A stretch of 64,000 bases of DNA from Bombyx mori (Eukaryota > Arthropoda > Insecta > Lepidoptera > Bombycidae). The DNA lies in NCBI RefSeq assembly GCF_030269925.1, contig NC_085120.1, positions 11,931,501 through 11,995,500 of the forward strand. The letters run 5' to 3'. The notes beneath the pieces were generated by a model. That model was given only the letters and a program-made list of their open reading frames with translations. It made no database searches and had not been told where the DNA came from. Below are positions 44,716 through 54,845 of this stretch, in pieces (within the stretch, counting starts at the first letter, position 1; each line of letters begins with the position of its first letter). The position numbers were made by a program, and so were the translations under genes.

Positions 44716-47160
44716 TTATTCTAGCGGTAGCGGATATAATTTTACAACTGGATGTTTAAGAAATCCAGATTTCGTTTTTACCAAAGCAACGCGTATAATG
44801 TTATCGGCACCTGGATACACCTCTTGTATAACGCCAAGTGGCCAGCGGAGCGGTGGAATGTCATCTTGATGAATAAGAACTACTGTCCCAACCTTCACGG
44901 GGTTATCTGATGTACACCACTTCTGTCTGACTTGCAACGTATGCAGGTACTCTAATCTCCATTTCCTCCAATAGGAATTAACCAAACTATCTAACAACGC
45001 TTTGCGATTAGTTAGACTCATCTGATTTGCGGACAATTCAGACGCGGGTAAATACTGCAAAGGAGTGGACATCAAAAAATGTGCGGGTGTGAGAATTTCG
45101 GGGTTGGGATCTGCGGATAAAAGACATAAAGGTCTGGAATTCATAAGACATTCTATTTGATTCAACACAGTTAACATCTCTTCGTAAGTGAGAATTTGTG
45201 CGCCTATTACTCTATTTAAATGAGTTTTAACGGATTTAATGTTTGATTCCCATAAACCTCCAAAATGTGGAGCCCGAGGCGGGATCATCTTCCAAATGAT
45301 TCGGTATTTAGTTAATTCATCATTCCATGCGGATATAAAATTATTTGAAACTAGAAGTTTATACATTTCATCTAACTGAGCCTTTGCGCCAACAAAATTA
45401 GTGCCATTATCTGAATACATGAAAGAAACTGGACCTCGACGAGATATAAAACGTTTGAAAGCGGCAAGAAATGAGTCCGTTGACAAATCCGAGGCTAACT
45501 CAATATGTATAGCCTTTGTCGTTAAGCATACGAACAGGCAAATGTAAGCCTTTTGTGAATGATGACCACGTTTGCGTACAAGCGTTATCTTAAATGGGCC
45601 CGCGTAATCTACTCCCGTGTGACAGAAAGCTTTGGCCTCCATTACACGGCTTGACGGAAGGTCAGCCATCATGGGAGTTGGGTGTGAAGGTGATACACGA
45701 AAACATGATTTACACATATGCACTCTTTTTCTTATAACGTTTCTAGCGGACAATATCCAAAAGCGTTGACGAATAATGGACATCAAAAGGTCCGGACCAG
45801 TGTGCAAGTTTGTATTATGAAAATAATCAACAATAATATTTATTATGTGATCGTGTTTTGGCAATAAAGCGGGGTGTTGCGTTTCAAACGGTAAATCAGA
45901 GCTCGAAAGTCTACCCTGAATACGCAAAATTCCATCTTCGTCAATAAATGGACTAAGTTTACGAATATTTTTCGAAGGTAAATCTAATTTTCTAATGCTG
46001 GCAATATCATGACCAAAATATTTAGCTTGAAAAGCTCGAATAATAGCTTTCTCAGCAGTATTTAAATCGGATGCGGTTACAAACTTGTTTCGCGGTAGTT
46101 TTCTTATAAATCGAAGTACATAAACAACACAGCGAAGAAGTTTTGACCATGACGAAATTCTCAACCCAAGTTGATATATTGGGGAATCTTCGACAACAGT
46201 TAAAGCGGTAAGTGTTACAGATTTTTTCATTTCAGGTATGTCACTTCCAGATTTACAAGGTACAAAAGGTTCAATAGGCCATTGTGAAATAGGATAGCAG
46301 GCCCAAGAAGGACCCTGCCACCAAAGCGAGTTATTAATAATTTGTGACGGTAAAAGACCTCGTGACACACAATCGCTAGGATTTTCCTTACCATTAATAT
46401 GAAAAAAGCGGTCAGGTGATAAATTCTCCTGAATTTGAGCGATGCGGTTTCCTACAAATATTGACCATCTATGCGGGGAAGATTTAATCCAAGAAAGAGC
46501 AATTGTAGAATCTGAGAAAGCGTATATAGCGGTGATAGGATGTAAAGAATTATAAGCGTTATAAATAAGTTTAACTAATTTTGACAAAACAAGAGCGGCA
46601 CAAAGCTCAAGGCGAGCTAATGTAGTTATTTTAACCGGAGAAACCTTTGATTTTGAGCACAATAATCTTAAAGTAATATCTCCTGTGGGATCTGTAATGT
46701 GTAAATAAACAACGCAACCGTAAGCGTTCAAGCTTGCATCACAAAATGCAACAATATTTACTTCACAGTCTTTAAAAACTCCAATATGGCGCGGTATTGC
46801 TATAGTTGAAAGCAATGGAAGCTCTTTCACAAGTGAAGAGTAGCGGTAAATAATTGTATCTGGAGGTGTATCATCCCAGTCTATTTTAGAATTCCAGAGT
46901 TCCTTAATAAGCAATTTAGCGAACAGTATAACTGGAGCAACTAAACCAAGCACGTCGAACAAGCGTGCGACTAAAGATAATATTGTTCTTTTAGTGCACT
47001 TTTCGTTAGTGTTTGAGCTCGTCATAAAAAATGAGTCATTAGCGGGAAGCCATGCAAGGCCTAAAACTTTCATGGTATTATTAGCATCATCAGAGAAGCT
47101 TACAGAAGAGTGGTGCGTTTCCGGAAGGCTATTAAGAAAGGCAGTGGAGTTACTTGCCCA
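44716..47160 (-). CDS. pol: pol 3' part: RNase H, integrase, C-terminal domain
   Basis: Continues the gag-pol frame after the TAA at 47161-47163. The first ATG is at 47073, but the natural product would be a polyprotein. RNase H landmarks are FCDASLNAYG (about 46740), LARLELCAA and AFSDSTIALSW. The integrase zinc-binding HHCC segment lies near 45700-45860 (HTGPDLLM, CKSCFR). The DDE core reads HTGVDYAGPF, MYSDNGTNFVGA and GGLWESN. The C-terminus ends near PVVKLYPLPLE, matching the DUF5641-type end of BEL/Pao integrases. All catalytic positions that I can locate are present. The function is cDNA synthesis and integration of the element. It is separated from the RT by one nonsense codon, so this copy probably cannot make full-length Pol unless the stop is suppressed. 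Confidence 0.92.
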   Translation of the reverse strand, partial: WASNSTAFLNSLPETHHSSVSFSDDANNTMKVLGLAWLPANDSFFMTSSNTNEKCTKRTILSLVARLFDVLGLVAPVILFAKLLIKELWNSKIDWDDTPPDTIIYRYSSLVKELPLLSTIAIPRHIGVFKDCEVNIVAFCDASLNAYGCVVYLHITDPTGDITLRLLCSKSKVSPVKITTLARLELCAALVLSKLVKLIYNAYNSLHPITAIYAFSDSTIALSWIKSSPHRWSIFVGNRIAQIQENLSPDRFFHINGKENPSDCVSRGLLPSQIINNSLWWQGPSWACYPISQWPIEPFVPCKSGSDIPEMKKSVTLTALTVVEDSPIYQLGLRISSWSKLLRCVVYVLRFIRKLPRNKFVTASDLNTAEKAIIRAFQAKYFGHDIASIRKLDLPSKNIRKLSPFIDEDGILRIQGRLSSSDLPFETQHPALLPKHDHIINIIVDYFHNTNLHTGPDLLMSIIRQRFWILSARNVIRKRVHMCKSCFRVSPSHPTPMMADLPSSRVMEAKAFCHTGVDYAGPFKITLVRKRGHHSQKAYICLFVCLTTKAIHIELASDLSTDSFLAAFKRFISRRGPVSFMYSDNGTNFVGAKAQLDEMYKLLVSNNFISAWNDELTKYRIIWKMIPPRAPHFGGLWESNIKSVKTHLNRVIGAQILTYEEMLTVLNQIECLMNSRPLCLLSADPNPEILTPAHFLMSTPLQYLPASELSANQMSLTNRKALLDSLVNSYWRKWRLEYLHTLQVRQKWCTSDNPVKVGTVVLIHQDDIPPLRWPLGVIQEVYPGADNIIRVALVKTKSGFLKHPVVKLYPLPLE

Positions 47161-47163
47161 TTA
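47161..47163 (-). other. in-frame TAA in pol
   Basis: Interrupts the continuous pol frame directly after SGGFNLT, where BEL/Pao proteins continue with a W-A-S-N-like segment (here WASNSTAF). The frame on both sides is the same, so this is a single nonsense change. Confidence 0.9.
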
Positions 47164-48117
47164 TGTTAAATTAAAACCTCCTGATTTAAAGAGTGAAATT
47201 AGTTGTTTCGATAGTTTGATAGCTGAAATATCTTCGTGTAGGGATGTGACGAGATCATCCATATATAATTGAGACTCAGCTACACTAGCGGCTTCCGGAT
47301 AACGATAACATTCTTCTGATGCTAATTGACGTATAGTACGCATTGCTAAATAAGGTGATGACTTTAAACCAAAGGGCAGACAGTTAAAAGCGAAAATGCG
47401 AAGTTTATCATTTTTAAAGCGGTACAATATTTTTAAATATTTATGGTGGTCTGTGGTCACCCTAATGCGTAAGTACATTTGTTCCACATCAGCGCACAGT
47501 GCCACAGGGAACAAACGAAAGCGTAGTAAAAGCAAAAATAAGTCTGCCTGTAAATTGGGACCAGTATGCAAGACGTCATTAAGTGACAGTCCACTAGATG
47601 TTTTAGCACTAGCATCAAGAACTACACGTAGTTTAGTGGTAGTCTTGCTTGGGCGGATAACTGCATGGTGCGGTATATAATAACCGTTATCGGTTTCCTT
47701 AGCGGTGTCGTTAATTTCAGTTAAATAACCTTTACTAATGTAATCCTGTATAACGATATCGTAATCATCGCGGAGTGAGGGTAATTGAACAAACTTACGT
47801 TCGAGCGAAAGAAAACGGCGGTGAGCAACAGTATAAGACTTGCCAAGGTCAGCGGGATTTCTACTAAATGGTAACTCAACCGTATATCGGCCATCATTAT
47901 CGCGGGTAATTGTAGAAATATATTTGTTTTCACACTCGGCTTCCTCAGGGCTAAGATGACGCTCCTGAGGAATCTCCTCTAATTCCCAAAATTTATGTAA
48001 AAATGACTCAAGGTCTTTATGCGTTATAGATGAGAAAGTTTTATTTAAAGTGAATGCAGAATGAATTTTAGTATTTTCGAAAGCGGGTGGATTATCAATA
48101 TAAACTGTACTAGATAG
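47164..48117 (-). CDS. pol: pol 5' part: reverse transcriptase
   Basis: Open from the TGA at 48118-48120 to the TAA at 47161-47163, 318 codons in the same frame as gag. It begins LSSTVYIDN and has FWELEEIP near the start, a typical BEL/Pao linker. RT landmarks in order: RVVLDAS, CADVEQMY (motif A), LPFGLKSSPY, and YMDD at 47254-47265 (motif C). The enzyme would copy element RNA into cDNA in cytoplasmic particles. There is no good start codon at its beginning, so expression depends on translation continuing through the upstream TGA. I see no frameshift or missing catalytic residue. Confidence 0.92.
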
Positions 48118-48120
48118 TCA
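48118..48120 (-). promoter_or_regulatory. in-frame TGA-CTA between protease and RT, candidate readthrough site
   Basis: The minus strand reads TTG TGA CTA TCT. UGA followed by CUA is the best-known efficient stop-codon readthrough context in viruses and animals. It sits exactly where a Gag-Pro/Pol ratio switch would be useful, and the downstream frame is the same. A plain nonsense mutation is the alternative. Confidence 0.45.
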
Positions 48121-50163
48121 CAAAGAGGTATTATTATCATTTATAACAGAAAAATTATCATGTTGCGGTTTCATAATGCCGGTGTAACTCACTTCAGGTA
48201 CGTCACCCATAAGAACATAACCGAAGGTTGTTTCTACGGCAGGTGGCGCTAGTGAGCCGGTATCTATACGATTACCTAAGTATATATATGGAAATAACTG
48301 AGCACCTAACACCATATCAATCACACCTGGAACGTTCCAGTTTGAATCGGCAAGCGGTAAATTACGTATATGATTCATATTTGAGCAATTTATAAAATAA
48401 GCGGGTAATTTATCTGTAATACAGTCTACTACTAAAGCGTGAATATAATATTTATTAGGAGAAAATCTAGATTCAATATTTAAATAAACATATCCGTGAA
48501 TCGGGCGAGCGGTTAATCCAATACCTCTAATATAAGAATTATTTAAAGGTATAATCGGTAATTTAAGTAATTTACAACAATTGACAGTTATTAAATTATT
48601 TTGGGAACCATTATCTATTAAACATCTAACTATTTTACGTTCCCCTTTATTCGAGTGAGCGTATATTTGAGCGGTTGATAATAAAATATTACTATTCGAT
48701 TTTATTTCCGAACTGTGAGTCAACGTGGTAGCGGTCGTATTATTTTGTTGTTGTATCGTTCTGTTAGAGTGTAAACAAGTATTCGAAGCGGCATCATGAT
48801 GATCGTAACTCTGAACAACAGGTTGAGATTGAACCTGGGACCGACCGTAATCGGGCCGCGCGGCATCACTCGGAATTCCATGTACCTGCGACCGACTGAC
48901 CTGCCTGTCCATATCAGCGTAGTCATTCGATGGACTGGGTACGCTTTTACTTTTTCGATTCGCCCGTTTATTACCAAAACACAACAAAGTATGATGATAT
49001 TTCTTACAATTATTGCATGTTAACTTTGATTGACATGCTTTTAATGTATGCGATAAGCTTAAACAATTGATGCAACCCTTGTGCGATTTAATAAAATCAT
49101 AACGTGCTTGCGGTGAAATCATATTTTTAAACTCATTACAACGATATAACTGCGTGTGGTGCGAGCTCGAGCAAAGATCGCACGTAGATAACGAAACCGG
49201 TTTGTTAACCCTTTCAGTGCGGACTGGGTCATTATAACTACTAGAAATAAACGATTTGTGATTTTTAGATTTCTCTATGTTACATTTCGGTGCAGAGCGT
49301 TCTAATATTTTTATCTGATCCTGTATGAATTTAATAAACATTTCAGTTGTGGGTATTTCAATACCACGAACCGATGCTTCAAACGAATGTAAAGTTTGAG
49401 GATCCAACCTTCTCAGTGAGCATTGTAATAAAATAAAATCAGTCAAATCAAGTAAATTTAATTGTTTTAAAGCGGCAATCGAAGATGAAATTTTTTCAAT
49501 ATACATATTTAAACTATTTGCGGTAGGTGAACAATTTTTTAAATCTAATATATTATTCAGATAATGACATCCTAAAGCTCGTTTATCCTGATATTTACTA
49601 ATTAGATTCGACCAAATAATATTATAAGTTTCACCTGTGGGTATTATACCAGCGGTTAACTTTAATGCACTATGTGTTAATTTGCCCATTAAATACTGCA
49701 CACGTTGCGCATCAGACAGTTGCGGGTTATCGTGGATGTTAGCTTTAAAAGCCTGGTAAAATGTTTCCCATCCTTCAAGAGAGCGTCCGTCAAAGGAAGG
49801 AAGTGAAATTGTTGGCAATGTTACATTTATGGCGGCGGTAGTTCTCATTACATTTGACGAATTACCAATTGTAATTTTGTTACGAGCGCGTCTTACGTAA
49901 TTATATAACGTGTCAAAAGACGATAAAGCTGCGTATTCAGGCTCAACTTCGGGGTTTTGCTTTAAATTTAAATCATTGATATCATCCAAATTGCTTTCAA
50001 ATCTAACACGCATGTCATCAATCGATTCTGATTCGGCAAGAAAAGTTTCAATTAATTCCGAATCAAACTCCGAAATATTTTTTGATTTATTATATAAATC
50101 ATTAATTTGTGCAAATACTAAATTATTCTTCGCGATAAGTTTCTTTAGTTGTCTATTTTCCAT
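48118..50163 (-). CDS. gag: gag-protease
   Basis: 681 residues from ATG at 50163 (MENRQLKKL) to TGA. I chose this ATG because the further upstream in-frame start is only GTG. An N-terminal helical region is followed by the DUF1759-like Gag core (SLPSFDGRSLEGWETFYQAF, about residues 120-140). Then come three Cys/His clusters: CDLCSSSHHT near residue 326, CINCLSLSHTLKAC near 362, and CNNCKKYHHTLLC near 381. These bind nucleic acid in the particle. The aspartic protease (DUF1758 type) has its active site within CLIDNGSQNNLIT near residue 513; DNG in place of the common DTG/DSG is noteworthy. The product would assemble particles and process the polyprotein. Confidence 0.93.
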   Translation of the reverse strand: MENRQLKKLIAKNNLVFAQINDLYNKSKNISEFDSELIETFLAESESIDDMRVRFESNLDDINDLNLKQNPEVEPEYAALSSFDTLYNYVRRARNKITIGNSSNVMRTTAAINVTLPTISLPSFDGRSLEGWETFYQAFKANIHDNPQLSDAQRVQYLMGKLTHSALKLTAGIIPTGETYNIIWSNLISKYQDKRALGCHYLNNILDLKNCSPTANSLNMYIEKISSSIAALKQLNLLDLTDFILLQCSLRRLDPQTLHSFEASVRGIEIPTTEMFIKFIQDQIKILERSAPKCNIEKSKNHKSFISSSYNDPVRTERVNKPVSLSTCDLCSSSHHTQLYRCNEFKNMISPQARYDFIKSHKGCINCLSLSHTLKACQSKLTCNNCKKYHHTLLCFGNKRANRKSKSVPSPSNDYADMDRQVSRSQVHGIPSDAARPDYGRSQVQSQPVVQSYDHHDAASNTCLHSNRTIQQQNNTTATTLTHSSEIKSNSNILLSTAQIYAHSNKGERKIVRCLIDNGSQNNLITVNCCKLLKLPIIPLNNSYIRGIGLTARPIHGYVYLNIESRFSPNKYYIHALVVDCITDKLPAYFINCSNMNHIRNLPLADSNWNVPGVIDMVLGAQLFPYIYLGNRIDTGSLAPPAVETTFGYVLMGDVPEVSYTGIMKPQHDNFSVINDNNTSL

Positions 50164-50367
50164 AATGAAGTTATGAAATAACTGACTAAAAAATAACACT
50201 AAATGAACTAAGTTAATAAATATAATTCAATATGCGGTTACGAGTTATTATTACTAATAGCGATGAATGTAATTAACTTTTACATACAATACAATACTGT
50301 AACAAAATGGCGAATGGGGGTAATCATAAATTAATTCTAATTTTAATTAAAATTTAAGCTGGATCTA

Positions 50368-50391
50368 ATCCAGGCTCGCAGGACCAAACTA
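50368..50391 (-). other. candidate primer-binding site
   Basis: Directly inside the 5' LTR, the minus strand reads TAGTT then TGGTCCTGCGAGCC. The TGG is the expected complement of a tRNA CCA end. I could not assign the tRNA from memory. Confidence 0.55.
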
Positions 50392-50925
50392 TGGGGTAGC
50401 AAGGGGGCGTGTAAATAGCCCTCCTGCGGCGGGAGCATATAAAGCGGGGTTGTAGAAAGGCGTGTAAATAGCCGTCCTAAGCGGTATGTGACAAATGTTT
50501 GTCACTTATAATTAGCGGAGCGGTAAAACTATATAGCGGTAAACAAAAGCTAGTAATCAAACTAAAGATATAAATTAAATACACATAAGCGAGCGGGCGG
50601 GCGAATGATTACACGGAAGCAGCAATAAAATGGCAATAAATTAAAAGAACTTGCACTCACCTGTAGACCTTGCCAGTGACTGTTGTGCGGGCGTCGGCGA
50701 TGGAGGCACGCGGGCGGCGGGAGGGGGTGACGAAGCTCACGTAGCTTTTCGTAAGCACAAGCACCACATAATACAAGTGCCGCCATCTAGGCAGCTAGCG
50801 GTAAAGCGTGATCGATCGGGTAGAACCACGCTTTGGATAGTCGCGGTAATTAGTAACTAACAAACTCCAAAGGTGGCGCCATCCCAATAATTCATTAGCA
50901 TCCCATTACTAATCCGCGCGTAACC
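50392..50925 (-). repeat. 5' LTR of the BEL/Pao element
   Basis: Identical to the 3' LTR except one base. On the minus strand it contains CTAGATGGCGGCAC and a consensus splice donor CAG|GTGAGT (complement of 50655-50660). A 74-codon frame at 50562-50786 spans both. Confidence 0.95.
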
Positions 50926-51070
50926 GCGTAAGTTAACCTGTTATTTATCTAAGATGTCGTTCCGAAGAGTTTTGTGACTGCCGATGGAATACAAAGTCAA
51001 TAATTCGTTTTTCTGATTTACCAATCATTGTCCAAAAGTCAGATTGCCGCCTTTGATAATAGTCGACTCA

Positions 51071-51379
51071 ATTGGACTCAATTAATGATAACAAAATCCA
51101 ATTTATGCAGTCTCACAGAACGCCATTAATATAGTAATATTCTGAGTTGTTGTATGGAAATAATATGTAATTAAATTAATATACAAGCCATGAATTCATT
51201 CAATGTAGTCCCTGCTTTTTTTTGCAAAGTGAACTTCTTCCGCGGAAGCTCAGTGAGGGAATATGACGTGGTGATGGATATTTCATACCAGTGGACCTGG
51301 CGAATTTTGTTCCGCCACACGGTTTGTTTCAAACACATCAACCGATCAACTTCAAAATTCTACTATAATTAACCATAGA
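51071..51379. other. no feature seen
   Basis: AT-rich unclassified sequence. Confidence 0.5.
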
Positions 51380-51605
51380 ATATATTACGTGTAGCTGTCA
51401 GTTGCGTTTTGTTATTCCATATCAGTTGCGTTTTGTTATACCATGTTTTATGTCACGTCCCATGGGAACATGATAAAAAGTATCCTATGTCCTTCTCCTG
51501 GTTCTAAGCTACCTCCTCACCCATTTTCAGCCAAATCAGTTCAGCCGTTCTTGAGTTATAAATAGTGTAACTAACACGATTTTCTTTTTTAGAATATATA
51601 GATTA
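51380..51605 (+). mobile_element. LINE-like 3' repeat
   Basis: CCCATGGGAACATGATAAAA, TCTCCTGGTTCTAAGCTACC and CAGCCGTTCTTGAGTTATAA are a very common moth repeat tail. AGTTGCGTTTTGTTATTCC and its near copy lie in tandem upstream. I cannot fix the family. Confidence 0.55.
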
Positions 51606-52929
51606 TATAACACGATGGTGCGAATGTTATTGTTAAGAACTCGAATTAATTTCTTGTAGTTATTGTTGGCATAATTCAAGCTTCTGCTATTCGTTGACAG
51701 ATGTCGCTACGACACTAGTACCAAAACAAACAATCTTTGCGGAATTCTCTAATTAAATATATACTCACTTTTTCACTCATATTTTTATCCTCAAGGGTAA
51801 CTAGAGAACTGAAGTTTTCTATTATTTTGTATGACTTATAAATGAAAATCTTCTTTAATCAAATTTGTGATTTGAAAATTGTAAAAATTGTAATTGTAAC
51901 AAAACGGTTCAAATCGCTTTGCGCCACTAAAGTAGGTAGCCTTCTGAAGCAAATATCAATCGATTAATTCTCGAAAATGTTGACCTATATTGATTCGAAA
52001 ACAACATTCCATTAATTTGAATGATAAAATATAGATATCGATTAGGTTTACTATTCAAACAGTACATTGTACAGTTTCATATTTCATTTCTGAAGAAAAC
52101 TCAATTACGATACTAATTAGTTTAGGAGTAGTGTCTTGCGAATACTAAGCTTGTTCTTAATTAAAAATCTATAAATTTGGTTCACGAGAAACAACTATAA
52201 TCGACCAAATTAAGCTGATATGTATATGAGCTGATGATATTTAGTTTGAATTACTTTATTAAACAAGCTAATTATCACTCACCGTATAACTATAGAAATT
52301 CTTCAAGATCAGAGGACGTACGAATAAAAAAATATTACGTAATTACGAACGCACGCGCGGAGATCCTTCGTTTTTTTTTTTGTAAAATTTACAATCAACA
52401 AACACTTCACTGTGGGAAAACGTGTTTCTAAGTTTATCAATCGTCCAATATATGTTTTGAGTTCAATTTTCGTAGAGATATTTCGTAAGGAATGTCAGTA
52501 AAATGGAGTCTTCGCTTGGAGGGGTTAGTTAGAGGGGTTGCAGAGGGCGCATGCGTTAAGAACCCTCACCCACCCCTTGACGTTCCGATGCGTTCAGATT
52601 ATCTGCCCTCTGTTTATGGTATAGATTTTTAGATGCCAAACAAAGATATTGTAATTGTTTATAAAATTATCAATTTTGGTGAAAACAGGAACCCATGAAA
52701 GTTGATGAATCGCCATCTGGTATTTATTATGAAGAATATTAACTGTTGTTGTGAAGAAAAAACCTGTAGCTAAATAATAAGTTCATAAAAATAATATTTT
52801 TTAAATAAAATACGAGAGGAATATTCACATTCTGTAAGAATTTCAAAGCGTCTGTGGCACAATAAGTTTGGTTTACTGGTCATGCAAATATACGTGCCGT
52901 GATTGCGCTCTGGGGAGTAGAATATAACT
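51606..52929. other. 1.3 kb without a supported feature
   Basis: AT-rich apart from a GC-richer patch at 52500-52610 (GGGGTTAGTTAGAGGGG, GAGGGCGCATGCG) that I cannot assign. Confidence 0.5.
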
Positions 52930-53445
52930 GGTCATCCAATCCCCTTTCTGCAGGATAGCCGTCGGGGCACCGTGGTATGCGAGAAATGTAGATCTTCACG
53001 ACGACCTAAATCTAGTACCGACATTTAGGTATCTTAAGGAAGTGTCAGAACGTTACTTCGATATAGCGGAGCGACACGAAAACCCTCTTATCGTGACCGC
53101 CGTTAATTACTTATCCGACCTCGACGGCCAACGCAAAGCCACCGCCGTAGCCCGAAAAATGTCTTGTCGTATCTCCCAGATTCACTCTCGGTGCTTTTAG
53201 GATCCTCAAGCGCCGGTGACCGTCCGACGTTCGCCGAGCGAACTAACCCACACAGCCCACTAACTTTCTCGCCGGATCTTCTCAGTGGGTCGCGATTCCG
53301 ATCCGGTGGTAGATTCTGCGAAGCACTGCTCTTGCTAGGGCCAGTGCTAGCAAATTCTCTCTGGTTGAGCCCGTGAGCTCACCTACCCGTCCTGGCGTAG
53401 ATGGAATAGCCTCTTAGGCTACTAACGAAAAGGTAGGGGAAACAA
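52930..53445 (+). pseudogene. Jockey-like LINE, RT C-terminus and 3' UTR
   Basis: The frame from about 52940 reads SPFCRIAVGAPWYARNVDLH, then SERYFDIAERHENPLIV, to a stop near 53201. It is homologous to 40702-41349 but diverged. It then runs through CTCGCCGGATCTTCTCAGTG to ACTAACGAAAAGGTAGGGG. It is 5'-truncated and decayed. Confidence 0.82.
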
Positions 53446-54377
53446 AAATAAAAAATTCCAATATTATGCTCTTAGTGTCAGTGGTTGAAAAATTCAATTC
53501 TTATGGAATTGAGAAATGTTTTTTATAAATATTTATTTTATAAATTTATTTACTTGCAAATCAAATCACACGATCTTTTTAAAATGATAATAGTAATTTA
53601 ATTTTAAATTATAATTTATATAAACGCCATCTGCCTTCATTTTAGAATACTATTTGTCAAAAGATTGCCTCCGTTTTTTGCATTACAATCGTGGCTCTTA
53701 ATATTAATTGTATTATTTAAGATTGTCGCTAGGGGAGTTAATTACACTTTGCTTATAAATGCTGCTTATTTTTCGAATGATGTCTTCGATAGCATTTTAA
53801 CAAGCATTGAATGAAACACAGAGTCGCTCCCAAAGATCGTTGGTTCCAGTTTCAAGTGTATTCAAATATTATGTGTTTTTATCTATTGCAATCTGTCGTT
53901 TGCATGGAGTTAATAAGTACCTACTATAGACTTCAATGGTACCTACCACTAACTCTATGGTCGTTTGGCATTTGGCGGGAATTATGTGTCATTGCGTTTT
54001 TTTATGCGTCCATTGACCAGGCACAGGGAAAATAGCCCGTATAGCCATATTTTTGAAACGAATACCGAAGCCATCTCTGTTAAATGAAAAGTGACATAAT
54101 ACACAGAATGGAAATAAAATTTATTATACCTACAATGAATTGAATAAAATGAAATAGAATTGTATAAGGTGAACTAAGACCACACTGTCAGTGTTAGATG
54201 CAACCTCTCAGTTAAATGGTGAGAATGTACTGAAAATTCAATGAAAATTTCAGAAAAAACCCAAGAAATCACTTGTTACTATTTCATTTTCACACACTAG
54301 CCATTATCATTAATAATAAATACAACACAATGTATCTTGCCACGCCGCGTTTCCACCAAAAAATATTTGTTGTCCGT
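53446..54377. other. no feature seen
   Basis: AT-rich unclassified sequence; open frame 53811-54035 has no domain. Confidence 0.5.
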
Positions 54378-54395
54378 ATCAATGTATTAGTTGAA

Positions 54396-54679
54396 AGTGG
54401 CACCTGTGACAGAGAAGCTGAGGAGTGCACGTTTGGGATGGTATGGACATGTGATGAGACGAAATGAAAATGAGGTTGTTAAGAGAGTGTTAACTATGAA
54501 TGTGGAAGGATTTAGAGGAAGAGGTAGACCTAAGAAGAAATGGATGGATTGTGTGAAAGACGATATGGGTAGGAGGGGAGTGAGCGAAGAAATTGTATAT
54601 GAAAGAAGAGTATGGAAGGAGAAATAATTTTGCGCCGACCCCAGGTGACTGGGAGAAGGGCAGGATAATGATGATGATG
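54396..54679 (+). mobile_element. RTE-type LINE 3' end with 18-bp TSD
   Basis: The frame reads LRSARLGWYGHVMRR and GRGRPKKKWMDCVKDDM to a stop near 54627. After that come GCGCCGACCCCAGG and an (ATG)n-type tail, as expected for RTE elements. ATCAATGTATTAGTTGAA is present exactly at 54378-54395 and 54680-54697. A recent, 5'-truncated insertion. Confidence 0.92.
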
Positions 54680-54845
54680 ATCAATGTATTAGTTGAAGGT
54701 AAAAACCTATCATCAGCCATAAGTAACATACATTATAGTGTAGTATTTAATCAGATTCCGTGATTAGTTCGCGGGCGTATTTGGTTCTTATTTGTAGTTT
54801 TAGTTACTACATTGAAATATTAATATTTTACTAATATTTATAACG

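Larger units (their letters stand above)
44002..50925 (-). mobile_element. BEL/Pao LTR retrotransposon
   Basis: A 6.9-kb element transcribed on the minus strand. Two 534-bp LTRs bracket a single-frame gag-pol in the order Gag, zinc knuckles, protease, RT, RNase H, integrase, as in BEL/Pao elements (Bombyx Pao, Kamikaze and Yamato are known relatives). The frame runs from 50163 to 44716 without frameshift but with in-frame stops at 48118-48120 (TGA) and 47161-47163 (TAA). There is no envelope gene. GTTAA occurs at both outer flanks, a possible 5-bp target duplication. The near-identity of the LTRs shows a recent insertion. Confidence 0.95.
43864..51070. mobile_element. palindromic MITE split by a BEL/Pao element
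   Basis: The left half 43864-44001 (TGAGTCGTCTATTATC to AAAGGTTAAT) and right half 50926-51070 (GTTAACCTGTTATTTATC to TAGTCGACTCA) together match the intact copy at 11519-11743, inverted. The break is at its palindromic centre. Confidence 0.88.
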
